Source of the DNA: Rhodothermales bacterium
GTDB lineage: Bacteria > Bacteroidota > Rhodothermia > Rhodothermales > VXPQ01
Assembly: GCA_951812345.1 (NCBI GenBank)
Contig: OX638295.1
Span: forward strand, 124,001-188,000
Reading direction: 5' to 3'
DNA length: 64,000 nucleotides
Both the position numbers and the translations under genes were made by a program. The notes under the pieces are model-generated. The model did not search any database, had not been told where the DNA came from, and saw nothing but the letters and a program-made list of their open reading frames with translations. Positions 21,966-29,844 of this stretch are shown piece by piece. How positions within the stretch are numbered: the stretch's first letter is position 1; the number at the start of each line of letters is the position of its first letter.

Positions 21966-22092
21966 GGTTTCGATTTCCGTAAAAAGAGGATGAGTACGAA
22001 AAAAATGAAGCCCGCAGGGCCAAGCCTGTAATCAACATCCATGTCGTCAATCAAGTGGACCCCACATCGGCACAATCAAGAGTATCAGTGAT

Positions 22093-22674
22093 ATGGATGA
22101 TTTCGAGATAACGCGAATTCCAGCCGCTTTGCCGGCAATTGAAGCCGATACCATGGTTTCCGGGTTCGATATGCCATCCGAACGCCGGACAGGGGCTCTT
22201 TTACAGCTTCTGGCGGCAAGCAAACCGAACGGCCGGTTTCTGGAAATCGGTACGGGAACCGGTTTGGCAACCGCCTGGCTTCTGAGCGGAATGGATGCGC
22301 GTTCCACATTGATATCGGTCGACGCCGATCAAAAGGTGAGCGATATCGCCTCTCGGCATTTGGGGGAGGATCGCCAACTGACTCTTGTAGTCGATGATGC
22401 GAGCATATGGCTTCAGAATGTGGCGGAAGAGGCGTTCGACCTGATATTTGCAGATGCCATGCCCGGAAAATACGAGCACTTCGACCTTGCGTGGAAGGCA
22501 CTGTCTGTCGGCGGTTTTTATGTGATTGACGACATGCTTCCACAGGACAATTGGCCGGATGGACACGAAGCCAATGTCGAGCGATTGTTATCGCAAATCG
22601 AGAGCCGAAAAGATTGTCGGCTCGTAAAGCTGGACTGGAGCAGCGGAATAGTATTGGTCGTTCGTACCCGGTAG
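22093..22674 (+). CDS. O-methyltransferase-like SAM-dependent methyltransferase
   Basis: A 193-residue class I methyltransferase: FLEIGTGTGLATAWLLSGM (motif I), STLISVDADQ (motif II), FDLIFADAMPGKYEHF (motif IV), ending in GIVLVVRTR. The compact form resembles the catechol/caffeoyl-CoA O-methyltransferase-like group. It stands alone in the + direction between the DUF2911 gene and a convergent methyltransferase-like gene. The substrate is unknown. Confidence 0.8.
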   Translation: MDDFEITRIPAALPAIEADTMVSGFDMPSERRTGALLQLLAASKPNGRFLEIGTGTGLATAWLLSGMDARSTLISVDADQKVSDIASRHLGEDRQLTLVVDDASIWLQNVAEEAFDLIFADAMPGKYEHFDLAWKALSVGGFYVIDDMLPQDNWPDGHEANVERLLSQIESRKDCRLVKLDWSSGIVLVVRTR

Positions 22675-22681
22675 GCTCGTA

Positions 22682-23515
22682 TTATGAAGAGGGTTGCCGG
22701 CCCGCCTCCCTTTCCAACCAAACCTCCTTCGGAAACTCGACGTAGCCCACCACCCGGTGGCGTACGTCGTGCCTGGGGTCTATCTCCGGTTTCGGACCCA
22801 GTTCCCACATCCATTCCCGCCCGCCTTCGGGCAATGCGATCCCCCACAGGGATTCTCCCCGGCTCACGACATCCTCCCCGTCGCAAAACAACCGCTCAAG
22901 GTCGGATATCAGGCACACATGACCCGGAAACGAGGCCAGCCAGTCCAGATGATCGACTGCCAGACGGCGGGAAAACGCCCGCACCCGCCAGGGTTCCGCC
23001 CGGTTTCTCTTTCGGGACGCATAACGAACGGGCGCCAAAGGGAGTTGGGAAAGGATATTGGCCGAAACGATCAGGTCGAACCCGTCTTCCAGAAAGAAAT
23101 CCGGCGTGCGCTCCGTCCCTTCCAGCGCCTGTCCGATACGGGTCAGGGCATGCGCATCCTCGAGCACGCCGGTCACGTCCATGCATTCGAGGCGCACATT
23201 GGGATACCGGCGCACCGCCGAACGGGCCCTCCACAGATGCAACAGGTCTACCAGAACGACTTCCTGGAAACGCTCGCTCAGTTCCTTGACCGGCACATCG
23301 AAAAGCGGACCCGAACCGAGGACCAGCGCTTTCCCGCTCCGGCCGCAACGATCCGCCGCCTCGAGAATCAGCGACCGGCTGCGCGCCACATGCGGCGCCC
23401 ACGCGACCTCGCAGCGCCGCCCCCGGGCGTCGAGCCGCTTCAGCCCGCGCGTGTATCCCATGTCCCTCAGGTAACGAGGAACCGGCATCGCCAGATACCT
23501 GATCCGGTTCCACAT
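22682..23515 (-). CDS. Methyltransferase-fold protein of unknown function
   Basis: About 277 residues from the ATG at 23515 (a GTG at 23602 would add 29). The segment ALVLGSGPLFDVPVKEL resembles SAM-binding motif I, EVVLVDLLHLWRARS gives an acidic strand end, and DGFDLIVSANILSQLPL matches motif IV of class I methyltransferases. The glycine-rich loop is degenerate, so activity is uncertain. It converges on the O-methyltransferase gene with a 7-bp gap. Not otherwise recognised. Confidence 0.7.
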   Translation of the reverse strand: MWNRIRYLAMPVPRYLRDMGYTRGLKRLDARGRRCEVAWAPHVARSRSLILEAADRCGRSGKALVLGSGPLFDVPVKELSERFQEVVLVDLLHLWRARSAVRRYPNVRLECMDVTGVLEDAHALTRIGQALEGTERTPDFFLEDGFDLIVSANILSQLPLAPVRYASRKRNRAEPWRVRAFSRRLAVDHLDWLASFPGHVCLISDLERLFCDGEDVVSRGESLWGIALPEGGREWMWELGPKPEIDPRHDVRHRVVGYVEFPKEVWLEREAGRQPSS

Positions 23516-23602
23516 CAGATCGTTGTTGTCTCCTGGGGAATACGTACGGTCCACCACCCGAAAGCGAACGGGCGCCGACGGCTTCGCGAACCTCCCCGTC
23601 AC

Positions 23603-23842
23603 CCCACGCCTTGATTCGACAGGCCCCGTCGGCTACATTGGCTCAATCTCGTTTCGGAGGGCGGGAATAGCAAGGAAACACCCAACCAAAATCCGCCCCG
23701 GACTCGTTTCGGGCAACGGGAATCCAACCAAAATCCGGAAAAAGCGCCTTTTCTATACCTTTTCTACTCCTTTTTTATACCATTTATATACCTTTTTTAC
23801 TCATTTCCTGAAAACTGCGGCTCCGCTCCGCACCCCGGCGCC
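23603..23842. other. Intergenic region with an imperfect direct repeat
   Basis: No gene seen. CTCGTTTCGG followed by a CCAACCAAAATCCG block occurs twice (about 23648-23695 and 23703-23736). A pyrimidine-rich stretch with repeated TATACC/TTTTCTA elements (about 23750-23800) follows, ahead of the BtuF-like gene, and may hold its promoter. Confidence 0.5.
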
Positions 23843-24778
23843 ATGACCAATCGCATCATTACCCTCATCGCCAGCGCTACGGAAATCGTGTGCGCCCTGG
23901 GCTTCGAGCAACAGCTCGTGGGCCGGTCCCACGAATGCGATTATCCGCACTCCACCGCCTCGCTCCCGGTCTGTTCGAGCTCGAAAATCGAGGTGAAAGC
24001 CAACAGCCGCTCCATCGACGACCAGGTGCGGACGATCGTGGCCGAGGGCCTGTCCGTGTACCGCGTGGACGCCGAACTTCTCGACCGCCTCGCGCCGACC
24101 GTCATCATTACGCAGACCCAGTGCGAAGTCTGCGCCGTGAGCCTCAAGGACGTGGAAAAGGCGGTGTGCGAACTCGTGGGCTCGCAGCCCCGAATCGTGT
24201 CCCTCGAACCCATGTCCCTCGGCGATGTATGGAAGGACATACGGATCGTCGCAGCAGACCTCGGCGACCCGGCGCGGGGGGACGATCTCGTGGCGCGCCT
24301 CACGGACCGGCTCGAAGCGCTACGCGCCGAAACGGCCTCTGCCGGAAGCCGCCCTTCTATCGCATGCATCGAGTGGATCGACCCCCTGATGACCGCAGGC
24401 AACTGGGTACCGGAACTGGTCGAATGCGCGGGCGGCGCGAATCTCTTCGGCGAGCCCGGAAAACACTCCGGGTATTTCGATATCGAACAACTTGCCGAAG
24501 CCGATCCGGACGTGATCGCCATCATGCCGTGCGGTTTCGGCATCGAGCGGTCCTGCCGGGAAATGACGCCGCTGGCAACGCACCCGTTATGGCGGGAACT
24601 GTCCGCCGTCAAACAGGGGCGCGTGGCCGTGACGGACGGCAATCACTTCTTCAATCGCCCCGGACCACGCATGGTGGAATCGGCCGAAATTCTGGCGGAG
24701 TTTCTGCATCCGGGGCGCTTCGATTTCGGACACCGCGGACGCGGGTGGAGATACTGGAATGGCCACGAAAACATCTGA
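23843..24778 (+). CDS. BtuF-like cobalamin-binding protein without signal peptide
   Basis: A 311-residue protein of the periplasmic-binding-protein type III fold (ITLIASATEIVCALGFEQQLVGRSHECDYP; later VPELVECAGGANLFGEPG, DPDVIAIMPCGF, FNRPGPRMVESAEIL). This is the group annotated as cobalamin-binding. No secretion signal is visible; it starts MTNRIITLIAS directly, so it is probably cytoplasmic and not an ABC importer component. No permease or ATPase genes are adjacent. Its end overlaps the small Cys-rich gene by 20 bp. A link to B12 handling would fit the B12-dependent MetH in this window but is inference. Confidence 0.8.
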   Translation: MTNRIITLIASATEIVCALGFEQQLVGRSHECDYPHSTASLPVCSSSKIEVKANSRSIDDQVRTIVAEGLSVYRVDAELLDRLAPTVIITQTQCEVCAVSLKDVEKAVCELVGSQPRIVSLEPMSLGDVWKDIRIVAADLGDPARGDDLVARLTDRLEALRAETASAGSRPSIACIEWIDPLMTAGNWVPELVECAGGANLFGEPGKHSGYFDIEQLAEADPDVIAIMPCGFGIERSCREMTPLATHPLWRELSAVKQGRVAVTDGNHFFNRPGPRMVESAEILAEFLHPGRFDFGHRGRGWRYWNGHENI

Positions 24779-24956
24779 CGAGGAAGCGCAGGCGGGGCTT
24801 TGCCTCCATTGCCGGCACGCCCGTATCGTCGTTTCCCGGGCGGAAAGCCGGTTCTACCTGTGCAAACGCTCCAGGACCGACTCGGCGTACCCGAAATACC
24901 CGCGCCTTCCGGTGTTGCGATGCGACGGGTATGAGCGGGATAACCCTCCGGCATAA
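24759..24956 (+). CDS. Small Cys-rich (zinc-ribbon-like) protein
   Basis: 65 residues with CLHC (Cys15, Cys18), Cys35 and Cys55, and the pattern SRFYLCKRSRTDSAYPKYP then PVLRCDGY. It resembles small conserved proteins found beside BtuF-like genes in several phyla. Four cysteines suggest one bound metal ion. The ATG lies inside the 3' end of the BtuF-like gene, so the two are translationally coupled and probably functionally linked. Function unknown. Confidence 0.75.
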   Translation: MATKTSDEEAQAGLCLHCRHARIVVSRAESRFYLCKRSRTDSAYPKYPRLPVLRCDGYERDNPPA

Positions 24957-24963
24957 CCCGGTT

Positions 24964-25482
24964 TCATGTCCCTGCTTTTATCAAGTTTTGCACCTCTGTA
25001 GCAACACCCTCCTGAAGATGAGCGAGTTGAACCTGCTCTTGGAGAACCGCCGCCGCAAGGAGGTCGGTGACGCACCTTCTTGATAACCGACAGTATCGCT
25101 TGTTCTCTATTGCATTAATAATGTGATGAGCCACTTTCCCAAGGCGTACGTAGTCTAGTCGGCATACGTCAACATGTAGCTGGGTCAGTTCCAAGACAGG
25201 TGTTTGCCCCTCGGTGTCCTTCAAATATTGACCGGTATCGAGTAGTTCGTTCTCGGCCAACCAGACAATTTCTATCTTTTCCACCCTATCGCGCGTAGCG
25301 GCTATCGCCAAGGCCACCTTTTCGAGTTCGTCCTTTGTCCCTGTAGGACACCGCCAGAAAGACAACGAATTGTCTTGCGTTCTCAGGTCGGCAGTTACCG
25401 CATCAGCCGCTATTTCGCCTTCTGCAAGTTGTCCTTTTTTATGGACCCACTTGGCGCGCGTGATCTTGCGAGCTAAGAACAT
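24964..25482 (-). CDS. Hypothetical protein, third gene of TIGR04255 operon
   Basis: A 172-residue soluble protein not recognised. It has a Trp/Cys-containing N-terminal half (LSFWRCPTGTKDELEKVALA), a region IEIVWLAENELLDTGQYL, and a mainly helical C-terminal half with an IINAIENKRYCRLSRRCVTDLLAAAVL segment. It lies 3 bp downstream of the 239-residue gene, so it belongs to the same minus-strand operon, and converges on the small Cys-rich gene with a 7-bp gap. Confidence 0.65.
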   Translation of the reverse strand: MFLARKITRAKWVHKKGQLAEGEIAADAVTADLRTQDNSLSFWRCPTGTKDELEKVALAIAATRDRVEKIEIVWLAENELLDTGQYLKDTEGQTPVLELTQLHVDVCRLDYVRLGKVAHHIINAIENKRYCRLSRRCVTDLLAAAVLQEQVQLAHLQEGVATEVQNLIKAGT

Positions 25483-25485
25483 CGG

Positions 25486-26205
25486 TCATTCTTGCAGGTC
25501 GTCTATGACTTCCAGAATGTACTCCTGAAGCCACGACTCCGGTTCGTTATGTAACATCAGAACATTTACCACTTCCCGTCCACCCCACGATTCTGCCGCT
25601 TGTACCGCGGCATCCCTGATCTCGATATCGTCTGTAGCTAACGCGTTGCGTACAAGTTGGGCGCGCCATGCGTCTGTGCCTATATGCGTTTGGCGACCTA
25701 AACAGCGCAAAACCGAGGACGCTAAATTCGGACGTTCCGTATCCAAACAGAAAGCGCTAAGCCAATCAAGAATACTTTGACTTCCGCTGGACCGCAGTGC
25801 ATTTTCAATGATCTGATCGGCTGGATGGTCCATTCCATCTTCAAAGGGCTCGATTTCAAAGGCCATCCGCAACCTGTACGCAAGCCGCTCTTCTTCCCGG
25901 CTTTCGACAAGCGCCTGCTCGGTCGCTGGTTCAAAGCAGGCTATATCCACAAGCATTGGAAAAAAACTTGAACCCATCGGATTGCCAACTACTACCTCGT
26001 ACCCCCGATTATGCAGCATTCTATTTAGAGACTCCGCTATTTCTTTTTCCAGTGACGCGGCGTGCGGAGAGATTGCAAATGAGCCTGTTCCCGGGGGCAA
26101 CAAACGTGGAGGATTATACGTGCCAGATTGATCCAGCGCGAATGAATCCTCCAGACCAAAAATGGAGGCAGTGGAATCCTGAAAAAAACGGGCTTCAGTC
26201 TGCAT
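25486..26205 (-). CDS. Hypothetical protein, second gene of TIGR04255 operon
   Basis: A 239-residue acidic soluble protein. The C-terminal half looks like short helical repeats of HEAT type (WRAQLVRNALATDDIEIRDAAVQAAESWGG and the following helix ending in VIDDLQE). The first half has a Gly/Pro-rich linker (PPRLLPPGTGSFAISP), then helices. The start overlaps the end of the TIGR04255 gene by 11 bp. Function unknown; coupling to both neighbours implies a common complex or pathway. Confidence 0.65.
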   Translation of the reverse strand: MQTEARFFQDSTASIFGLEDSFALDQSGTYNPPRLLPPGTGSFAISPHAASLEKEIAESLNRMLHNRGYEVVVGNPMGSSFFPMLVDIACFEPATEQALVESREEERLAYRLRMAFEIEPFEDGMDHPADQIIENALRSSGSQSILDWLSAFCLDTERPNLASSVLRCLGRQTHIGTDAWRAQLVRNALATDDIEIRDAAVQAAESWGGREVVNVLMLHNEPESWLQEYILEVIDDLQE

Positions 26206-26968
26206 CGAAGAGCTCCCTTGCTTTATCCGTGATAACGGTTTCGAACGCCGTTCTTTCCCGGTCTCTCAAATCACCGGCTTTCGCCAGCGCTTCGTCCCGC
26301 TTAACCAACTCTGTGGTCTCCCAGATGACGTCAAGATCAAGAAGAAATCCCTCTTGCCCTGGCGGAGTCTGGAGCAACCCTTGAGATAGAACAAGACGCA
26401 CATCGTCTTCATAGACACTGTCGATCCGGCTAATAAAGCCGTTCAGGCGATCAGGCAACCCTGGCACCCGCGGTAAGGCGCATTTGAGATAATCCTCAAC
26501 CTCTACCGTTTCCTGGGGAATCACAATCTTGTTTATGTACCGAATGCCGATCCGACATACTCCGCCCGGCTTCACCACCTCCCAATATGCATCGAGCGCC
26601 TCCGAAATGCGGGGCTGAAACTCTTCCCACCCACCTTGATCAGATCGAAGAGGATCGTGATAAGGACGCAACATATGAACGGTTAGCACGTCCTGCCCCA
26701 CTCCCACCATCCTCTTACCATTCTCCGTGACAAGCTGAATCTTTGCCATCCCTTCGCCATACCGCAGATTAGCGGGCTTGTCTTTATGAGTCTCAAGTCC
26801 GATTTCAACGACTCTTTGCTCCCGCGCCTTACCAGCATACTGGTTACCCAATACGTTCTGAAGCTTGCCGGGAATGGTAGGATCCCAATCTTGCCTTGGA
26901 CCGAAGCGAAACTCACAAACAGCCTCCTCTATGGGAGGATTTTTGTAGCGACGCCGGTGGTTTTGCAT
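26195..26968 (-). CDS. TIGR04255 family protein
   Basis: A 257-residue protein with the N-terminal family signature YKNPPIEEAVCEFRF, the downstream AKIQLVTENGKRMVGVGQD and the conserved RIGIRYINKIVIP block. TIGR04255 proteins occur sporadically in bacteria, often with a small partner gene, and their function is not established. It is the first gene of a three-gene minus-strand operon joined by an 11-bp overlap and a 3-bp gap. The upstream region (26969-27277) holds only a weak 44-codon open frame. Confidence 0.8.
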   Translation of the reverse strand: MQNHRRRYKNPPIEEAVCEFRFGPRQDWDPTIPGKLQNVLGNQYAGKAREQRVVEIGLETHKDKPANLRYGEGMAKIQLVTENGKRMVGVGQDVLTVHMLRPYHDPLRSDQGGWEEFQPRISEALDAYWEVVKPGGVCRIGIRYINKIVIPQETVEVEDYLKCALPRVPGLPDRLNGFISRIDSVYEDDVRLVLSQGLLQTPPGQEGFLLDLDVIWETTELVKRDEALAKAGDLRDRERTAFETVITDKARELFDAD

Positions 26969-26994
26969 GGATTTTCTTCTCTGAATTGATTCTG

Positions 26995-27129
26995 CTACAG
27001 GCTGCGAACGTTGAGGCGACCACGCTGTTCCAGAATAGCGACAGGATTAGCCCCGGTAACATTATCCTTGAAGCCGTTATCACGGAAAGTCACCGTACTG
27101 CTCCAGTATGTGCAGGGTCGCAATATCAT
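26995..27129 (-). pseudogene. Possible relic of a beta-helix repeat protein tail
   Basis: A 44-codon open frame on the minus strand reads STVTFRDNGFKDNVTG followed by PVAILEQRGRLNV. The pattern is like one turn of a parallel beta-helix repeat. No upstream continuation is visible, so it could be a fragment or chance. It lies between the TIGR04255 gene start and the small HTH gene; nothing else is seen in 26969-27277. Confidence 0.2.
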
Positions 27130-27277
27130 ACACGAATAGAACCGTAGAGTTGTTCGAGCGAACCAGTCTTCTTTTTAGGTGTTCTGTTGCGTTCAACCCA
27201 CACTGTCCCGGAGAACGGCTTCTTTAGATGGAACACATTGCCGGACGTACGATTCTCGAGCACTCGGAGGGAAAATA

Positions 27278-27487
27278 ATGGCTGACCAAAAGCACATCGG
27301 CGCGAATGCCGACCACCCGGGACCGATCCCGGAATCGGTTCAAGAGAACCCTGCGCGAAAGGAAGAACTCTTCCTGTTTGTACGACAAGCGCTTGAGCAA
27401 GAATATATCTCCCTTGGGCGCGCCGCCGAGATTCTGGGGCTCCACCGTGAAGAAATGAGAAAATATGCGCGTGAATGGGTGGGGTAA
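27278..27487 (+). CDS. Small helix-turn-helix protein, antitoxin-like
   Basis: 69 residues: a disordered Pro/Asn-rich N-terminus, then LFLFVRQALEQEYISLGRAAEILGLHREEMRKYAREW, a small HTH with the ISLGRAAEILGL pattern seen in UPF0175-type antitoxins. GGAGGG lies 7 bases before the ATG, supporting this start over an upstream one. Antitoxins of this kind normally sit next to a PIN-domain toxin. The next ATG (27488) opens only 26 codons, so no toxin is visible. Orphan or decayed toxin-antitoxin locus is inferred. Confidence 0.6.
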   Translation: MADQKHIGANADHPGPIPESVQENPARKEELFLFVRQALEQEYISLGRAAEILGLHREEMRKYAREWVG

Positions 27488-27609
27488 ATGGCATCCAACC
27501 CCCTCCACATCAACGAACGCGTAATAGCGCGTTTCACGGCGGAACTTGCCAGGCGCACTTCTACCTGATCACCTTCATCCCGAAAAAGAGACCATCCATC
27601 CAGAACACC

Positions 27610-28059
27610 CTACTCCTTATCCGCACACCAGCTGCAACCCATCAGGTGCGCGCCCATCGCGCCCAAAAGCAGGGGTAGCGCGGCGTCGATGATGATCCAT
27701 GCGAGCGAAACCGCCTGCGGGCCTATGGCCGTGAATTCGGGACTCCAGAGGTTGAACCAGTTCCAGAAGAACATAATCCCGATAAAGAGCGTGCCGAAAT
27801 ACAGCACGTTCGCGCACAGGTAGGCGCGGGTTACCGGCCCGCTTTCCCCTTCGCTGCACACGCGTTTCATGCGCAGATGTCCGAACAACACGGCCAGCGC
27901 AATGGCCAGAGCCATGCACGGATTCAGGATATTCCAGAACGGGCTGTACGGGTCCGCTTCGGTGGAAGCGTAATAGAGCGGCTCCACGACGGTGTGCACC
28001 GCAACCGCGACGCCCACCAGAAGGAGATATACGCCCACAATGCGTTTGAGGGTACTCAT
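27610..28059 (-). CDS. Small four-helix membrane protein of unknown function
   Basis: 149 residues with about four hydrophobic helices: IVGVYLLLVGVAVAVHTV, NPCMALAIALAVLFGHL, LCANVLYFGTLFIGIMFFW and AWIIIDAALPLLLGAMGAHLM. The last residues carry GCSWCADKE with two cysteines. Inner-membrane location is inferred. Single gene convergent with the HTH gene; it has no recognisable family signature. Confidence 0.7.
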   Translation of the reverse strand: MSTLKRIVGVYLLLVGVAVAVHTVVEPLYYASTEADPYSPFWNILNPCMALAIALAVLFGHLRMKRVCSEGESGPVTRAYLCANVLYFGTLFIGIMFFWNWFNLWSPEFTAIGPQAVSLAWIIIDAALPLLLGAMGAHLMGCSWCADKE

Positions 28060-28138
28060 AATTCCATCCTGTGTATGATAATTCCGGGGGATAGATATGG
28101 ATACGGAAAAAACCCCGGAACCGCAACGCAGAACGCGA

Positions 28139-29479
28139 TCACTCCTGGGCGCAAATCCGCAATCCGGCGAATCGTTTCAGGACGGGGCGGATGTCCCGGT
28201 CGAACTTCCGGGGACACCGGAAACGCAGCCGGGCGACGGGGATCGGATCTTCGGGCGCCTCCTCGTCTGCCGGCTCCCCGTTTCGGGCGTACAGATATTC
28301 TTCGGCCACCACCTCCGCTTCCCGGTGAATGCGCGCGATCATTTCCCATTCCGCAAGGGGAACGTACGCGGTCCGCTCCACGAAATCGTGTTCGATCACG
28401 CCCAGCAGGCGTTCCTTCAGGTCGCTGAGGCCGATCCCGCGCAGCGCCGACACGAAAGCCGCCTCGGGAAAACGGGACCGGAGCGCACCGAGGAGTTCCG
28501 GCTCTTCCAGCCGGTCCACCTTGTTGAATACGGGAAGAAGCGGTTTGTCCGCCACGCCCAGTTCCCCCAGCGTCGCGCGCACCACGTCGATGTGATCCTC
28601 GTGCCGGGGATGCGTCATGTCGATCACATGCACCAGCACATCGCTCTCGCGGACCTCGTCGAGGGTGCTCTTGAAGCTTTCGATCAGGTTGTGGGGCAGC
28701 TTGCGAATGAATCCGACCGTGTCGGAAAGCAGCACCTGCCTGTTGGCGCCCAGTCGGACCTGCCGCGTGGTGGCGTCGAGCGTGGCGAAGAGACGGTCCT
28801 CGGCAAACACCTCCGCGTCGGACAGGACATTCATCAGCGTGGACTTGCCCGCATTCGTGTACCCGACCAGCGCAACGCGGGTAAATCCTTTGCGCCCCTT
28901 GCGCTGGATGGTGCGCTGCCGGTCGATCTTCTCCAGGCGCTCCTTGAGGACGGCAATACGATTCCCGATGAGCCTGCGGTCGGTTTCGATCTGCGTTTCC
29001 CCCGGTCCCTTCGTGCCGATGCCGCCCTTCTGGCGGGAAAGGTGGGTCCAGTGCCGGGTAAGGCGCGTCCTGAGATAATCGAGTTGCGCCAGTTCGACCT
29101 GGGTCTGCGCGGCCGCCGTGCGGGCCCTCGTGGCGAAAATATCCAGAATCAGCCCCGAGCGGTCCAGCAGTTTGCAGTCGAGGGCCTTTTCCAGATTGCG
29201 GAGCTGCATCGGGGACAAATCGTCGTCGAAGATGACGAGATCGCTACCCCGCGCCCCGATAAGACTCTTCAATTCAGCGACCTTGCCCGTCCCGATATAC
29301 GTCGTCGGATTCACCCTGGCGAGGGACTGCGTCATCCGATCGGTAACCACGGCGCCTGCTGTGGAGGCCAGTTCGGCCAGTTCGTCGAGCGAGTCGTTGA
29401 CGTCCCAGCGGGAGGCGTCAGGCGTCACGACGCCCACAAGCACCGCCTTTTCGGTGTCGGGAAGTTTGTGTTCGTGCAA
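28139..29479 (-). CDS. hflX: GTPase HflX
   Basis: A 446-residue ribosome-associated GTPase that splits stalled or stressed 70S ribosomes in characterised species. The N-terminal HflX domain has NPTTYIGTGKVAEL and VIFDDDLSPMQLRNLE; a helical linker includes GETQIETDRRLI; the G domain has GYTNAGKSTLMN (G1), DTVGFIRKLPH (G3) and NKVDRL (G4). The C-terminal ~90 residues hold RTAYVPLAEWEMIARIHREA. The start is a TTG at 29479, since an in-frame stop lies upstream and no ATG precedes the conserved region. Single gene. Confidence 0.93.
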   Translation of the reverse strand: MHEHKLPDTEKAVLVGVVTPDASRWDVNDSLDELAELASTAGAVVTDRMTQSLARVNPTTYIGTGKVAELKSLIGARGSDLVIFDDDLSPMQLRNLEKALDCKLLDRSGLILDIFATRARTAAAQTQVELAQLDYLRTRLTRHWTHLSRQKGGIGTKGPGETQIETDRRLIGNRIAVLKERLEKIDRQRTIQRKGRKGFTRVALVGYTNAGKSTLMNVLSDAEVFAEDRLFATLDATTRQVRLGANRQVLLSDTVGFIRKLPHNLIESFKSTLDEVRESDVLVHVIDMTHPRHEDHIDVVRATLGELGVADKPLLPVFNKVDRLEEPELLGALRSRFPEAAFVSALRGIGLSDLKERLLGVIEHDFVERTAYVPLAEWEMIARIHREAEVVAEEYLYARNGEPADEEAPEDPIPVARLRFRCPRKFDRDIRPVLKRFAGLRICAQE

Positions 29480-29517
29480 AGAGAGGGGAGGGCTTGGGAT
29501 GTTTCAGCGAGCGGATA

Positions 29518-29666
29518 GGATACTCCGATCAAGTCCGCAAAGTTCAGAGGCTGAAAGGGTTGCACCGGCAAGGAATGACGAAGCAGTGTGGCCTGCCCCC
29601 CGCATAATTGAGGAATGACGCGGCCAGCGTACCCCTCTCTGCCTCCCGAAAGGCGCGTCACGCCCG
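29518..29666. repeat. MITE-like repeat, partial copy D
   Basis: Begins GGATACTCCGATCAAGTCCG and continues with GCAAGGAATGACGAAGCAG, CATAATTGAGGAATGACG and a CTGCCTCCCGAAAGGCGCG segment, i.e. one terminus plus roughly the first 150 bp of the reverse-oriented element (compare 52080 onward). The other terminus is missing. It fills most of the 365-bp gap between hflX and the DUF3500 gene; the remainder shows nothing recognisable. Confidence 0.8.
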
Positions 29667-29844
29667 CGCCGCCCTGTTGAAGGGTCCCGGGTTTGAGAAA
29701 GGCCGAAAAATGCTGCGGCCCGGAGTTGCACGGCAGGAACAGGCGGATAGATAGCACCTTCAAAAAAATACCCCGTTTGGAATGAAACGCCCCTTGCCGG
29801 GGTATAACGAATTCAGGCACCGCATCAAAAGACAATCTTTCCCC

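Noticed and set aside
22070-22088. ATCAAGAGTATC resembling a repeat terminus
   Set aside because: Only about 10 bp similar, no second end.
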